Source: Telmatospirillum sp.
GTDB taxonomy: Bacteria > Pseudomonadota > Alphaproteobacteria > Rhodospirillales > Magnetospirillaceae
Length of the DNA stretch: 45,768 nt
NCBI GenBank assembly: GCA_009712185.1
Contig: WASQ01000090.1
Coordinates: forward strand, 1-45,768
Direction: 5' to 3'
Both the position numbers and the translations under genes were made by a program. Positions within the stretch are counted from its first letter, which is position 1. Every line of letters begins with the position of its first letter. The notes under the pieces were generated by a model. The model was given only the letters and a program-made list of their open reading frames with translations. It ran no database searches and was not told the origin of the DNA. Positions 16,843 to 25,460 of this stretch are shown piece by piece.

Positions 16843-17691
16843 TCAAAGACGATCGAGCCAGGCCGCGATCAGGGAGATCTGGTCCTTCTCGAACAGCGCG
16901 GGGGCATGGCCGCATCCCGCGACCTCGGCCAGATCCGACGTCGGGCCGCGCGTGAGCATCTGCCGGGCCGTCTCGGCGAGCAGAACATCGGACTGCTCGC
17001 CCCGGAGAATCAGGGTCGGACAGGTGATGGAGTCCCAGATCCGCCAGAAGGAAATATCGCCGACCGGCTCGGATTCGTAATAGGCCGACAGGATCCCGGG
17101 ATCGTAGTGCAGCCGCAGATGCCCCTCCCCGTCGGGACGGGTTCCGGTTTCCACCACATGCCGCCATTCCTCCGGACGCTTGACGCCGAACCGCGCCATC
17201 GCCTTATGGAAATATTCCTCCGCCTCCTCCGCATCGGCGAACCGGGGATCGCCGGACAACAGACCGACGATCCGGCGCAACCCGGCCGCGGGTACGACCG
17301 GCCCCACATCATTGACGATCAGGCCCTTGACCGGATTGCCGGGCATGGCCGCCAGGTTCATCCCGATGATTCCCCCCATTGAGGTGCCCAGCCAGACGAT
17401 CTCATCGACATCAAGACGCGCGATCAGGGCCGCACAGTCGGACAGATAGGTGGAAAGAGAATAGGCGGCCTTGTCGTCGAGCCAGTCGCTGTCGCCCCGT
17501 CCCGGCATGTCGGGACAGACGACCCGCCATCCCCCGGCCAGGGCCTCGGCCAAAAAATCAAAGTCCCGCCCGTTCCGGCATAATCCGTGGACACAGACCA
17601 GCACGCGGGGATTGGCGGGATCCCCCCATTCCGTGTAGGCGACCTGGTGAAACCCGGATGACCCGAGGGATTTGAATACTCTATGCCGCAT
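16843..17691 (-). CDS. alpha/beta-fold hydrolase
   Basis: The 282-aa cytoplasmic hydrolase has the oxyanion HGLCRNGRDFDFL segment, the nucleophile elbow GTSMGG (Ser near residue 103), an acid in the GEQSDVL segment and the catalytic His in AGCGHAPALF. There is no signal peptide. A cap domain fills residues about 140-215. The substrate cannot be deduced; relatives include esterases and carbon-carbon bond hydrolases. It has no obvious operon partner, although a flavin reductase lies 36 bases upstream on the same strand and could be co-transcribed. Confidence 0.88.
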   Translation of the reverse strand: MRHRVFKSLGSSGFHQVAYTEWGDPANPRVLVCVHGLCRNGRDFDFLAEALAGGWRVVCPDMPGRGDSDWLDDKAAYSLSTYLSDCAALIARLDVDEIVWLGTSMGGIIGMNLAAMPGNPVKGLIVNDVGPVVPAAGLRRIVGLLSGDPRFADAEEAEEYFHKAMARFGVKRPEEWRHVVETGTRPDGEGHLRLHYDPGILSAYYESEPVGDISFWRIWDSITCPTLILRGEQSDVLLAETARQMLTRGPTSDLAEVAGCGHAPALFEKDQISLIAAWLDRL

Positions 17692-17727
17692 CCGCCCCCC
17701 CTTTTCATCGCCCTTTTGCGAAAAAGT

Positions 17728-18204
17728 TCAGCTCAGATCCGCGTACCGGCCGCGGCAATAGACCAAAGGCTTCCCCTCTTCGGCGTAACCGATCCGCAAA
17801 ACCTCGCCCACGATGATACGATGGTCGCCGCCGTCATGCACCGCCCGGATCACGCATTCGAAATTGGCCTGGCAATCAGGAAGCAGGGGCGCGCCGGTCT
17901 CGCCAAGGTCATAGGCCAGACCGGCCCATTTGTCCCTCACCTGCCCCGAGAATCGCAGCGACAGATCCCGCTGGCTGTCCGACAAAACGTTGACCGCGAA
18001 AGTCCCGCCGCACTGAAACCGGGCGAGACAGTTGCTTTTGTCATCGAGACAGAACAAAACCATCGGTGGAGACAGCGAGACCGAGGTAAATGAACTGATG
18101 GTTACACCGACGGGCGCTCCATCCGCACCGGTCGCGGTGACAACTGTCACACCGGTTGGAAAACAACCCAGGGCGTTGCGAAATGTGCGGGCGTCGAAGG
18201 TCAT
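17728..18204 (-). CDS. flavin reductase domain protein (HpaC-like)
   Basis: The 158-aa product matches the NAD(P)H:FMN oxidoreductase component of two-component monooxygenases: FRNALGCFPTGVTVVTA, GVTISSFTSVSLSPPMVLFCLD (flavin-binding strand), FAVNVLSDSQRDLSLRFSG, and C-terminal DHRIIVGEVLRIG with PLVYCRGRY. No monooxygenase partner is present; the adjacent alpha/beta hydrolase might belong to the same pathway. The ATG at 18204 has AAGGATT about eleven bases upstream. It is divergent from motA. Confidence 0.9.
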   Translation of the reverse strand: MTFDARTFRNALGCFPTGVTVVTATGADGAPVGVTISSFTSVSLSPPMVLFCLDDKSNCLARFQCGGTFAVNVLSDSQRDLSLRFSGQVRDKWAGLAYDLGETGAPLLPDCQANFECVIRAVHDGGDHRIIVGEVLRIGYAEEGKPLVYCRGRYADLS

Positions 18205-18407
18205 TCTGCAGCCAATCCTTGTGTGTCGATGGCCAGTCTAATACAGCAAAGGGTCCATCCCATCAAAGTGCACAGACGGCAGATATGCCCGACACTCACC
18301 TTTTTTTAACGTAACCTGTTGTTCACTGACGACAAGGTGCTCGAATTATCGCATTCTTTCCCATCGCTAGGAACTCGCTGACAGCGTTGGCGCGACAGAG
18401 GTAACGG

Positions 18408-19268
18408 ATGTTCGTAATCATTGGTACGGTGGTGGTGCTCCTCGCCGTTCTTGGCGGCTACGTCGGAAACGGCGGCGAGGTCGGCGTCCTTATTCAGCCG
18501 TTCGAATGGCTGATCATCCTGGGCGCGGCGATCGGCAGTTTCATCATCGGCAACCCCAAGGAGGTCGTGCTCGGCATTGGCAAAGCCTTCGGCACCATGT
18601 TGAAGGGCTCGCGGCACAACAAGCAATCCTATCTTGAGCTGTTGAGTCTTCTCTACTCGCTGTTCAAGCTGGCTAAGACCAAAGGCGACCTCGCCCTTGA
18701 AAGTCATGTGGAAAAGCCTGATGACAGCTCGCTTTTCCAGCGCTTTCCCGGATTCTCGTCTGACCACCACACTCTCGAATTTCTCTGCGACTATCTGCGT
18801 CTTCTCACCCTTGGCACCAACAATGCCCACGAGGTCGAGTCGATCATCGACGCGGAAATCGAGGCGCATCATCATGAGATTGTGACGGTGGCCACGGCCA
18901 TCAATACCATGGCCGACGCGATGCCCGCGCTCGGCATCGTCGCCGCGGTGCTGGGCGTCATCCATACCATGGGCTCGATCACCGAGCCGCCGGAGGTTCT
19001 GGGCCATCTGATCGGCGCCGCCCTGTGCGGCACCTTCATGGGCGTGCTGTTGTCCTATGGATTCTTCGCCCCCTTCGCCCGCAATCTCGATCTCGTCTAC
19101 AAGACCGAGAGCGACTATCTGATCTGCATCAAGAATTGTCTGCTGGCCCATATGATGGGCTATGCTCCGCAGGTCTCCATCGAGTTCGGACGCAAAACCC
19201 TGCCGTCCCATGTACGACCCTCCTTCCAGGAGGTTGAGGAGACCGTGACCAATCTGGCGCCGGACTGA
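18408..19268 (+). CDS. motA: flagellar motor stator protein MotA
   Basis: MotA forms, with MotB, the proton-driven stator that turns the flagellum. The 286-aa product has four membrane segments: residues about 3-20 and 30-50 near the N-terminus, then the pair around 169-190 and 203-222. The large cytoplasmic loop lies between. Signature stretches are GYVGNGGEVGVLIQPFEWLIILGAA, AINTMADAMPALGIVAAVLGVIHTM and GAALCGTFMGVLLSYGFFAPFA, typical of the long alphaproteobacterial MotA. The ATG at 18408 follows GAGG at good spacing. motB begins 16 bases downstream. Confidence 0.96.
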   Translation: MFVIIGTVVVLLAVLGGYVGNGGEVGVLIQPFEWLIILGAAIGSFIIGNPKEVVLGIGKAFGTMLKGSRHNKQSYLELLSLLYSLFKLAKTKGDLALESHVEKPDDSSLFQRFPGFSSDHHTLEFLCDYLRLLTLGTNNAHEVESIIDAEIEAHHHEIVTVATAINTMADAMPALGIVAAVLGVIHTMGSITEPPEVLGHLIGAALCGTFMGVLLSYGFFAPFARNLDLVYKTESDYLICIKNCLLAHMMGYAPQVSIEFGRKTLPSHVRPSFQEVEETVTNLAPD

Positions 19269-19284
19269 GTTTTAGGCACCCTCC

Positions 19285-20370
19285 ATGGCCGAACAACAAC
19301 CAATCATCATCAAGCGTATCAAGAAGGGGCACGCCGCCCATCATGGCGGCGCCTGGAAGGTCGCCTATGCCGATTTTGTGACGGCGATGATGGCGTTTTT
19401 TCTGCTTCTGTGGCTGCTGAACGCAGTTACTGAGGAGCAATTGCAGGGCGTTGCCGACTATTTCGCTCCGACCACCGTCTCCAGTTCGAAGAGTGGCGCC
19501 GGCGGCATGCTGGGCGGCAAAGTCGTGGGGGAGGGCTCGATGTCCTCCAACGGCACAACGCCCAGCTTCACGTTGTCGCTGCCCCCGCCGACCATCGGCC
19601 AGGGCGGCGACGCCCTCAGCGAACCGAAGGAGGGCGCCGAGGAGGGAGCCGGAGCCGGCGAAGGCGGAAGCGCGCAAAGCCAGGGCGCCGATGGCAAGGC
19701 GCAGGGGCTGACCGAAGAGCAGATCATCAAGGCGAATGCCCAGCGGGAGCAGCAACAGTTCGAACGGGCGCAGGCGGCACTCCAGAAAGCGATGAATTCG
19801 ATCCCGGAACTCAGCAAGCTGGGGAACAGCCTGATGGTCGACAACACCCCGGAGGGCTTGCGCATCCAGATCGTCGACCAGGACGGTCTGGCCATGTTCC
19901 CGAAGGGGTCGCCCGATATGTACGGCCACACGCGGGCCCTGCTCGACATGGTCTCCCGCGTGATCAGGCAACTGCCCGAGAAAATCGCGATTTCCGGCCA
20001 CACCGACTCGACGCCGTTTTCCAGCAGTTCCGGGTACACCAACTGGGAATTGTCCGCCGATCGCGCCCTGGCCACCCGGCGGACACTGTTGTCGTCCGGG
20101 GTTCCTCAGTCGCGGGTCGACCGTGTGGTCGGCCGCGCCGATACCGAACCGCTGAACACTCAGAATTCGGCCGATCCCCGCAATCGCCGGATCACAATCG
20201 TGCTGCTGCGCGACACGCAGCCGCCGCCGGCCGTCACGGTGACTCCCGATGCGGCCAAATCGGGAAACCTGCCGCCCGAGCTCAAAGGATCAGCGCCAGC
20301 CGGATCGTCGTCGCCTGTGCCGGCGCAGGCTTTGCCACCGCCTCCGAAGCCCGCCGGCGGGAACCGGTGA
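19285..20370 (+). CDS. motB: flagellar motor stator protein MotB
   Basis: MotB anchors the stator to peptidoglycan. The 361-aa product has the N-terminal plug/membrane segment WKVAYADFVTAMMAFFLLLWL with the proton-binding aspartate at residue 30. A long low-complexity periplasmic linker (Gly/Glu/Ser-rich, about 70-160) follows. The OmpA-like peptidoglycan-binding domain comes next (ISGHTDSTPFSSSSGYTNWELSADRA, and RVVGRADTEPLNTQNSADPRNRRITI). A proline-rich tail (about 315-361) extends beyond the usual end. It is the second gene of motAB and its transcript ends at a palindrome at 20443. Confidence 0.96.
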   Translation: MAEQQPIIIKRIKKGHAAHHGGAWKVAYADFVTAMMAFFLLLWLLNAVTEEQLQGVADYFAPTTVSSSKSGAGGMLGGKVVGEGSMSSNGTTPSFTLSLPPPTIGQGGDALSEPKEGAEEGAGAGEGGSAQSQGADGKAQGLTEEQIIKANAQREQQQFERAQAALQKAMNSIPELSKLGNSLMVDNTPEGLRIQIVDQDGLAMFPKGSPDMYGHTRALLDMVSRVIRQLPEKIAISGHTDSTPFSSSSGYTNWELSADRALATRRTLLSSGVPQSRVDRVVGRADTEPLNTQNSADPRNRRITIVLLRDTQPPPAVTVTPDAAKSGNLPPELKGSAPAGSSSPVPAQALPPPPKPAGGNR

Positions 20371-20442
20371 CCTTCCCCCTCAAAGAGGGGACATCAAGGG
20401 CACTGATCGGCTCCGCCTGAGCATCCTGGGCGGCGGGATAAC

Positions 20443-20466
20443 CCGGGCAATCACGTGATTGCCCGG
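20443..20466 (+). terminator. 24-bp perfect palindrome downstream of motB
   Basis: CCGGGCAATCAC is followed directly by GTGATTGCCCGG, a perfect dyad with no spacer bases, 72 bases past the motB stop. There is no clear T-run. It probably marks the 3' end of motAB. Confidence 0.6.
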
Positions 20467-20622
20467 ATGTCCGGACTTGGCGAACGGAGTCATTTCGTCC
20501 AAGCTATAACGGTTGAATTAGCGCCCCGGCGTTTTCATATAGCGTTCTCCGGAGGGTGATGATGCCGCTCCCCGGCAGAGGGTGTTGACGCGTTTGGCTG
20601 AGAGAGGAGACTGGCCGAACCC

Positions 20623-21390
20623 ATGGATCATATTCCGCTGAAGCGGCCGCACTTTTTTTTCACCACCGCCCCCCTGCCCTGCCCCTATCTTCCGGACCGG
20701 CAGGAACGGAAGATCGTTACCGAACTGTCGGGGCCCGACGCCGAATCGCTCCATGAGGCCCTGTCGCGCGCCGGATTCCGCCGCAGTCACTCCATCGCCT
20801 ACACCCCGGCCTGCCCCGGCTGCAACGCCTGTGTTCCGGTCCGTATCCGGGTCGACGAATTCGCCCCGCACCGCACGCTTCGCCGCATCGCACGGGCCAA
20901 CGAGACCTTGTCGGCCCGCCAGTCGGTGGCCCGCGCCACCGCCGAACAATACCGTCTGTTCGCCCGTTATCAGGAGGCGCGCCACGCCGGCGGAGACATG
21001 GCCCTGATGGGGTTCTACGACTATCGTTCGATGGTCGAGGACAGCCCGATCGAGACATTCCTGGTCGAATTCCGTTCACCCGACAACCAACTGCGGGCGG
21101 CCGTTCTGACGGATCGCATGAACGACGGATTGTCCGCCGTCTACAGCTTCTATGATCCGGATCTGCCGCAGGCCAGCCTCGGCACCTATATGATCCTGTG
21201 GCTGATCGGGGAATCCCTCCGGCGCGGCCTGCCTTACGTCTATCTGGGCTATTGGATCGCCGAAAGCGGCAAGATGTCCTACAAGGCCCGCTTTACGCCC
21301 CTTGAGGCCTATGGACCCGGCGGCTGGCGTTTGCTGGCGCTCGACGCCGGCGGCCACCCCGTTGTCGATGAGGGGTGTCGTTCCCCCTGA
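20623..21390 (+). CDS. bpt: aspartate/glutamate leucyltransferase (N-end rule)
   Basis: Bpt transfers leucine from Leu-tRNA to proteins with N-terminal Asp or Glu, marking them for ClpS-ClpAP degradation. The 255-aa product shows the family signature: CPYLPDRQERKIVTELSG, GFRRSHSIAYTPACPGCNACVPVRI, FDDYRSM-type segment (GFYDYRSMVED), GLSAVYSFYDPDL, SLGTYMILW and YVYLGYWIAESGKMSYKARF. Start choice rests on the conserved N-terminus (HFFFTTAPLPCPYLP); the nearest purine-rich site GAGAGGAGA is about 13 bases upstream. It is a single gene. Confidence 0.94.
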   Translation: MDHIPLKRPHFFFTTAPLPCPYLPDRQERKIVTELSGPDAESLHEALSRAGFRRSHSIAYTPACPGCNACVPVRIRVDEFAPHRTLRRIARANETLSARQSVARATAEQYRLFARYQEARHAGGDMALMGFYDYRSMVEDSPIETFLVEFRSPDNQLRAAVLTDRMNDGLSAVYSFYDPDLPQASLGTYMILWLIGESLRRGLPYVYLGYWIAESGKMSYKARFTPLEAYGPGGWRLLALDAGGHPVVDEGCRSP

Positions 21391-21428
21391 CGGCGAAGGC
21401 CGGGGCGCCGCAAAGCGGGACGATCCGA

Positions 21429-21950
21429 TCAGTCAAACCGGACGGCATCGCCGGGGCAAAGCGTGATCCCGCCGAAATTTTCCCAAATCCACTGGTGATG
21501 CCGGTTGATCGCCGCCGCGGGAAGATGCGGCCGGTCACGGGTCGTATGCGCATCAGTGACGACAACGGTATCCAGTCCCATGGTGGCAGCCCTGCGCACA
21601 TTGGTATCGACGCAGAATTCCGTGGCGTACCCGCACACAACCAACCGGCCTATTCTCCGATCATGGAGATGCTGCCACAAACCCGTCCCTTCGAACGCAT
21701 CACATCGGGACTTCGGACTGACGAGATCGCCGGGAACAGGGGCAATGGCCGCGGGGAATTGCCAGCCAACCGATCCCTTTCGCCACGGACCGTCCTCTTC
21801 ACCATGCTGGACGTAAATGACCTCGGCAGCAGCGGCCCGGGCTTTCCGGATCAGCATCGCAATACGTCCGAGAATTTCGTCGGCTTGATAGGCGGCGGGC
21901 AGGTCGAAGACCGTTTGCTGAAAATCGATGATCAGAAGCGCGGAGGTCAT
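21429..21950 (-). CDS. isochorismatase-like cysteine hydrolase
   Basis: The 173-aa product carries the catalytic triad of this superfamily: Asp9 (ALLIIDFQ), Lys80 (DLVSPKSRCDAF) and Cys113 (VCGYATEFCVDTNVR), with the cis-peptide-type Gly-Tyr-Ala before the cysteine. It could act on nicotinamide, N-carbamoyl compounds or related amides; true isochorismatase activity is not implied. The ATG at 21950 has GGGGCTCCTG upstream. It follows parC on the same strand but is separated by a strong hairpin. Confidence 0.88.
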   Translation of the reverse strand: MTSALLIIDFQQTVFDLPAAYQADEILGRIAMLIRKARAAAAEVIYVQHGEEDGPWRKGSVGWQFPAAIAPVPGDLVSPKSRCDAFEGTGLWQHLHDRRIGRLVVCGYATEFCVDTNVRRAATMGLDTVVVTDAHTTRDRPHLPAAAINRHHQWIWENFGGITLCPGDAVRFD

Positions 21951-22023
21951 CAGGAGCCCCTTTTCGACCGGAACCCAGGAACGCAGTCCGCCTGTGCCGA
22001 CCGCAGCGGACTGGTCCGATCCT

Positions 22024-22056
22024 GTCCCCCCTCCGGCAAAATGCGGGAGGGGGGAC
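22024..22056 (-). terminator. 11-bp perfect stem downstream of parC
   Basis: GTCCCCCCTCC (22024-22034) pairs exactly with GGAGGGGGGAC (22046-22056) around an eleven-base loop, six bases past the parC stop. No T-run follows on the minus strand, so efficiency is uncertain. Confidence 0.6.
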
Positions 22057-22061
22057 CGTCA

Positions 22062-24284
22062 TCACAAAAATTTATTGCTGCGGGGGAAGCCGTTGGGCGG
22101 CATGCGGCCCACGGTCGCCCGCTTGCCAAGCCAGGGCATCAGATTGGTCTCAGTGCGGGTCCTCTCCCCCATCTTCCAGCTCAGACCGTCGGCCAGCGTG
22201 AAGATCAGGATGTCCGAAACGCCGCCATCCCGATACTTCTGCAGGATGACACCGCGTCCCCGGGTCATCTCCGGGATTTCGTCGACTTTGAACACCAGCA
22301 ATTTCCGGTTCTGTCCGACGATGGCGACGGCGTCACCCTCCACCGGAAGACAGAAGGCCGCCTGTTCCCCGTCGCCGAGATTGAGGATCTGTTTGCCGGC
22401 CCGCGTCTGAGCCAGAACCTCGTCGGTCTTGACCAGAAAGCCGTGCCCGCCGGTGGACGCCACCAGCAGCCGTCCACCGGGACGGTAAGGAAAAATCGAG
22501 ACGATTTCAGCGTCGTTGGGCAGATCGATCGACAACCGAAGGGGCTCGCCATGACCACGCCCGCGCGGGAATTTGTCGCCGCCGATGGTGAAAAACCGGC
22601 CGTTGGTGGCGAAAAACAGCAGCTTTTCCGTCGTCTGGGTATGCACGGCGGCTTTGAGCTGATCCCCGTCCTTGAATTTGAAGTCATCGGGATTGTCGGC
22701 ATGTCCCTTGGCGGCGCGGATCCAGCCTTTCTCGGACAGAATGACCGTGATGTCCTCGCGCTCGATGAAGGCCTCGATCGGCACGATGACGGCCGACGGG
22801 GCATCGCCCAGTTCCGTCCGCCTGCGACCCAGGTCGTCATCGCCGCCGAACGCCGCCTTGACCGCCTGAACTTCGGTTGCGATGCGGCTCCAGCGCATCC
22901 CCTCGTCGGCCAGCAGGGCCTTCAGTCCGGCGCGCTCCTCGCTCAGGGTCGCGTGTTCCCCCTTGATCTCCATTTCCTCAAGCTTGCGAAGGGACCGCAG
23001 GCGCATATTGAGGATCGCCTCGGCCTGCATCTCCGTCAGGTCGAATGTCGCCATCAGGACGGGCTTGGGCTCGTCCTCGCTGCGGATGATGCGGATCACC
23101 TCATCAAGATTGAGATAGGCCTTGAGGAAGCCCTCCAGCACCTCGAGACGCTTCTCGATCTTGGCGAGCCGGTGGTTGGACCGCCGGATCAACACCACAT
23201 GGCGATGGTCGAGGAATGCCCGCAAGACCTCCTTCAAGGTCATTACCCGGGGAACGGATTCGGCATCCAGCACATTCATGTTGAGCGGAACCCGGACCTC
23301 CAGATCGGTTTGCCGGAAAAGCTGTTCCATCAGGGTTTCGGCATCCACCGTGCGGTTGCGCGGCTCCAGCACGATCCGCACCTTGTCGGTGGATTCGTCG
23401 CGGATGTCGGCCAGCAGGGGCAGCTTCTTCGCCTCCAGAAGCTCTGCCACCTTCTCGATCAGCTTCGACTTCTGAACCTGATAGGGTATTTCGGTGACGA
23501 TGATGTGGTAGAGGCCGTGGGAGAGCTTTTCCATCTCCCAACGACCACGCAGCCGGAAACTGCCGCGCCCGGTCCGATAGGCCTCCAGCACCGCGTCCCG
23601 CGTTTCGACCAGAACGCCGCCGGTGGGAAAATCAGGCCCCGGCAACCGCATCACAAGATCATCGACCGAACAGTCGGGATGATCGATCAGGTGAATCAGG
23701 GCATCGCAAATCTCGCCGGCATTGTGCGGGGGAATGCTGGTCGCCATGCCCACCGCGATACCGGAGGCGCCATTCGCCAGCAGATTTGGGAAGGCCGCCG
23801 GCATCACCGCCGGCTCCTCCTCCGTTCCGTCATAGGTCGGGTTGAAATCGACCGCGTCCTCGTCCAGACCTTCCATCAAGGCTGTGGCGACGGCCGTCAG
23901 GCGGGCCTCGGTATATCGCATCGCCGCGGCGTTATCGCCGTCGATGTTGCCGAAATTCCCCTGTCCCTCGACCAGCGGATAGCGGACGGCGAAATCCTGG
24001 GCAAGACGCACCATCGCGTCATAGACCGCGACATCACCGTGGGGATGGTATTTACCGATGACGTCGCCCACGACGCGGGCGCATTTCTTGAAACCGCCTT
24101 TGGGGTCCAGTTTCAACTGCTGCATCGCGTACAGCAGCCGTCGGTGAACGGGTTTCAGTCCGTCGCGAACGTCGGGCAACGAACGCGACACAATGGTGGA
24201 CATCGCATAGGCGAGGTAACGCTCCCCCAGGGCTTCTGCCAGCGGCGTATCTCTGACGTCGCCCTCAACGGCGGTCTCAGTCAT
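22062..24284 (-). CDS. parC: DNA topoisomerase IV subunit A
   Basis: ParC is the DNA-cleaving subunit of the chromosome-decatenating topoisomerase. The 740-aa product has [29 protein letters not shown], the [49 protein letters not shown] with the catalytic tyrosine, and the beta-pinwheel C-terminal domain. It reads as ParC rather than GyrA because the C-terminal part lacks a GyrA box (QRRGGKG). At the E. coli Ser80 position it has Val, and at Glu84 it has Asp. The ATG at 24284 follows AGAGGAAGGT. recO lies 35 bases upstream on the minus strand in the direction of transcription toward the left, so parC and recO are not one transcript by necessity. Confidence 0.95.
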   Translation of the reverse strand: MTETAVEGDVRDTPLAEALGERYLAYAMSTIVSRSLPDVRDGLKPVHRRLLYAMQQLKLDPKGGFKKCARVVGDVIGKYHPHGDVAVYDAMVRLAQDFAVRYPLVEGQGNFGNIDGDNAAAMRYTEARLTAVATALMEGLDEDAVDFNPTYDGTEEEPAVMPAAFPNLLANGASGIAVGMATSIPPHNAGEICDALIHLIDHPDCSVDDLVMRLPGPDFPTGGVLVETRDAVLEAYRTGRGSFRLRGRWEMEKLSHGLYHIIVTEIPYQVQKSKLIEKVAELLEAKKLPLLADIRDESTDKVRIVLEPRNRTVDAETLMEQLFRQTDLEVRVPLNMNVLDAESVPRVMTLKEVLRAFLDHRHVVLIRRSNHRLAKIEKRLEVLEGFLKAYLNLDEVIRIIRSEDEPKPVLMATFDLTEMQAEAILNMRLRSLRKLEEMEIKGEHATLSEERAGLKALLADEGMRWSRIATEVQAVKAAFGGDDDLGRRRTELGDAPSAVIVPIEAFIEREDITVILSEKGWIRAAKGHADNPDDFKFKDGDQLKAAVHTQTTEKLLFFATNGRFFTIGGDKFPRGRGHGEPLRLSIDLPNDAEIVSIFPYRPGGRLLVASTGGHGFLVKTDEVLAQTRAGKQILNLGDGEQAAFCLPVEGDAVAIVGQNRKLLVFKVDEIPEMTRGRGVILQKYRDGGVSDILIFTLADGLSWKMGERTRTETNLMPWLGKRATVGRMPPNGFPRSNKFL

Positions 24285-24319
24285 ACCTTCCTCTACTGTA
24301 AATTACTATATTTAGTAGA

Positions 24320-25030
24320 TCATGCCTGCAGCCGATCTACAAGTCGCGATCTCGCCGGTGGCAAGGCCCGCCCTTGCGGTCCCAGCACATGGCGTTCGAA
24401 AAAATAGCCCGACAGCCGGAGCGCGGCGACCACCTCGGGACGCGTACCGACCGATCGGTCGAGAAGAAAACCCGGCAGCGGAAGCAACCTGTCCCGGTAG
24501 GATTCTCCGGCCTCCCGTCCCACCGCCCGGCCGCTTTTGGGCGACACATAGGCCAGATCGTCGGTCCGGCCGGTGACGGCGCATTGGGACAGATCGATCC
24601 CGTACCCCATTTCACCCAGCAATCCCAGCTCCCAGCGCGCATAAAGACCGGGCCAGCCATCGTCGGCCAGCGCTCCCAACAGGGCATCCAGGCCATGATA
24701 GGCGGCGGGATGGGGTTCCCGCTCCGGCAGGACCGCGACCATGGCGCAGGCAGCGGAAACCGCGGCCAGACGCAAGGGATCGCCCAGCCAGAGGGCTCCT
24801 GTTGCCGCCAGAAGGTCCCAGGCGAAGGACCCGAGCTGCTCCGTCAGCCGCGCCTTCCACACGACCTGGAGGCGGTTGCCCGGCTGGAGTGCGGCGCGCG
24901 CCGTTTTGCTTCCCCCGCCCCGGATCATCCCGGCATGTCGACCATGGTCCCGCGTCAGCAGGGTTGCGACCACCGAGGTCTCGCCCAACGACCGTACCGA
25001 AAGAACAATCCCCTCGTCCGTCCAATCCAT
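24320..25030 (-). CDS. recO: DNA repair protein RecO
   Basis: RecO works with RecR to load RecA at gaps. The 236-aa product has the N-terminal OB-fold MDWTDEGIVLSVRSLGETSVVATLLTRDHGRHAGMIRGG and the helical C-terminal part (YHGLDALLGAL, YARWELGLLGEMGYGIDLSQCAVTG, YVSPKSGRAV). The four-cysteine zinc motif of some RecO proteins is reduced to one Cys in SQCAVTG. The start at 25030 is the conserved MDWTDEG; a 95-codon upstream extension covers the palindrome at 25068 and is not coding. It follows era in the standard alphaproteobacterial order. Confidence 0.93.
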   Translation of the reverse strand: MDWTDEGIVLSVRSLGETSVVATLLTRDHGRHAGMIRGGGSKTARAALQPGNRLQVVWKARLTEQLGSFAWDLLAATGALWLGDPLRLAAVSAACAMVAVLPEREPHPAAYHGLDALLGALADDGWPGLYARWELGLLGEMGYGIDLSQCAVTGRTDDLAYVSPKSGRAVGREAGESYRDRLLPLPGFLLDRSVGTRPEVVAALRLSGYFFERHVLGPQGRALPPARSRLVDRLQA

Positions 25031-25067
25031 GGTCTGTGGACTACTCCTCCCGCCATATCGCCTGGTG

Positions 25068-25116
25068 GATCCCGTCACCCGGGCTCCCCGGCTGCGGGGG
25101 CCCGGGTGACGGGATC
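25068..25116 (-). repeat. 49-nt nested hairpin upstream of recO
   Basis: GATCCCGTCACCCGGGC (25068-25084) and GCCCGGGTGACGGGATC (25100-25116) are exact 17-bp complements, and the 15-base interior itself holds CCCCG/CGGGG around GCTG. It lies 38-86 bases upstream of the recO ATG. A stem this strong could attenuate readthrough from era into recO, or form a cruciform. Confidence 0.7.
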
Positions 25117-25338
25117 GTGACGCATTCAACGGACGTCGCGGGCCGGAGAGCGTGGGAAAAATCCGCCAGTGGGTCCTGCGTCCCTGCCGGACTCCGTTCT
25201 CGAAAGCGACGGAATTGCTGAAGTCCGGCTTTGCCCGGACACAGGCATAAAGACCTGTCCACCGATTTTTTCTCAAAACCCCGGACGCCCGGCCCGCTCC
25301 TGGTTTCAGGATCAATAGGTCAGATTTTCACACCCCCT

Positions 25339-25418
25339 GGACCGACACAAACAAAGGAGTCGCGAAATCTGTCAATGCGCGAGCCCCCGCGCAGCGCCCG
25401 GGCGTTGATGAAGCGGAT
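25339..25418. repeat. dispersed ACAAACAAAAGAGTC element, copy 2
   Basis: The core ACAAACAAAGGAGTCGC (25347-25363) is followed, 24 bases from its start, by GTCAATGC (25371-25378), exactly the spacing of copies 1 and 3. The left arm is degraded (GGACCGAC). GAAGCGGATCTTTATCG at about 25410 aligns with the matching position of copy 1. Confidence 0.6.
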
Positions 25419-25460
25419 CTTTATCGCTCGTGCTCTCAACCTTTTGAACGAGCGCGTGCA

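Larger units (their letters stand above)
25031..25460. other. era-recO spacer with repeats
   Basis: This 430-base gene-free stretch lies between two genes that are usually close together. It holds the nested hairpin at 25068-25116, the dispersed element copy 2 near 25344, and a CGCTCGT/ACGAGCG dyad (25427-25456) just past the era stop. The bases 25270-25346 also loosely resemble the sequence preceding copy 1 (CCTG-TTTCAGGA and TTTTC-CACC words), suggesting a longer repeat. Confidence 0.5.

Noticed and set aside
24285-24319. Intrinsic terminator or promoter between recO and parC
   Set aside because: The 35-base AT-rich spacer has a loose CTACT...AGTAG dyad only; no stem, T-run or -35/-10 pair can be supported.
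21375-24407. 1010-codon open frame on the plus strand
   Set aside because: It is antisense to the cysteine hydrolase and parC, mirrors their codons, and has no domain pattern.
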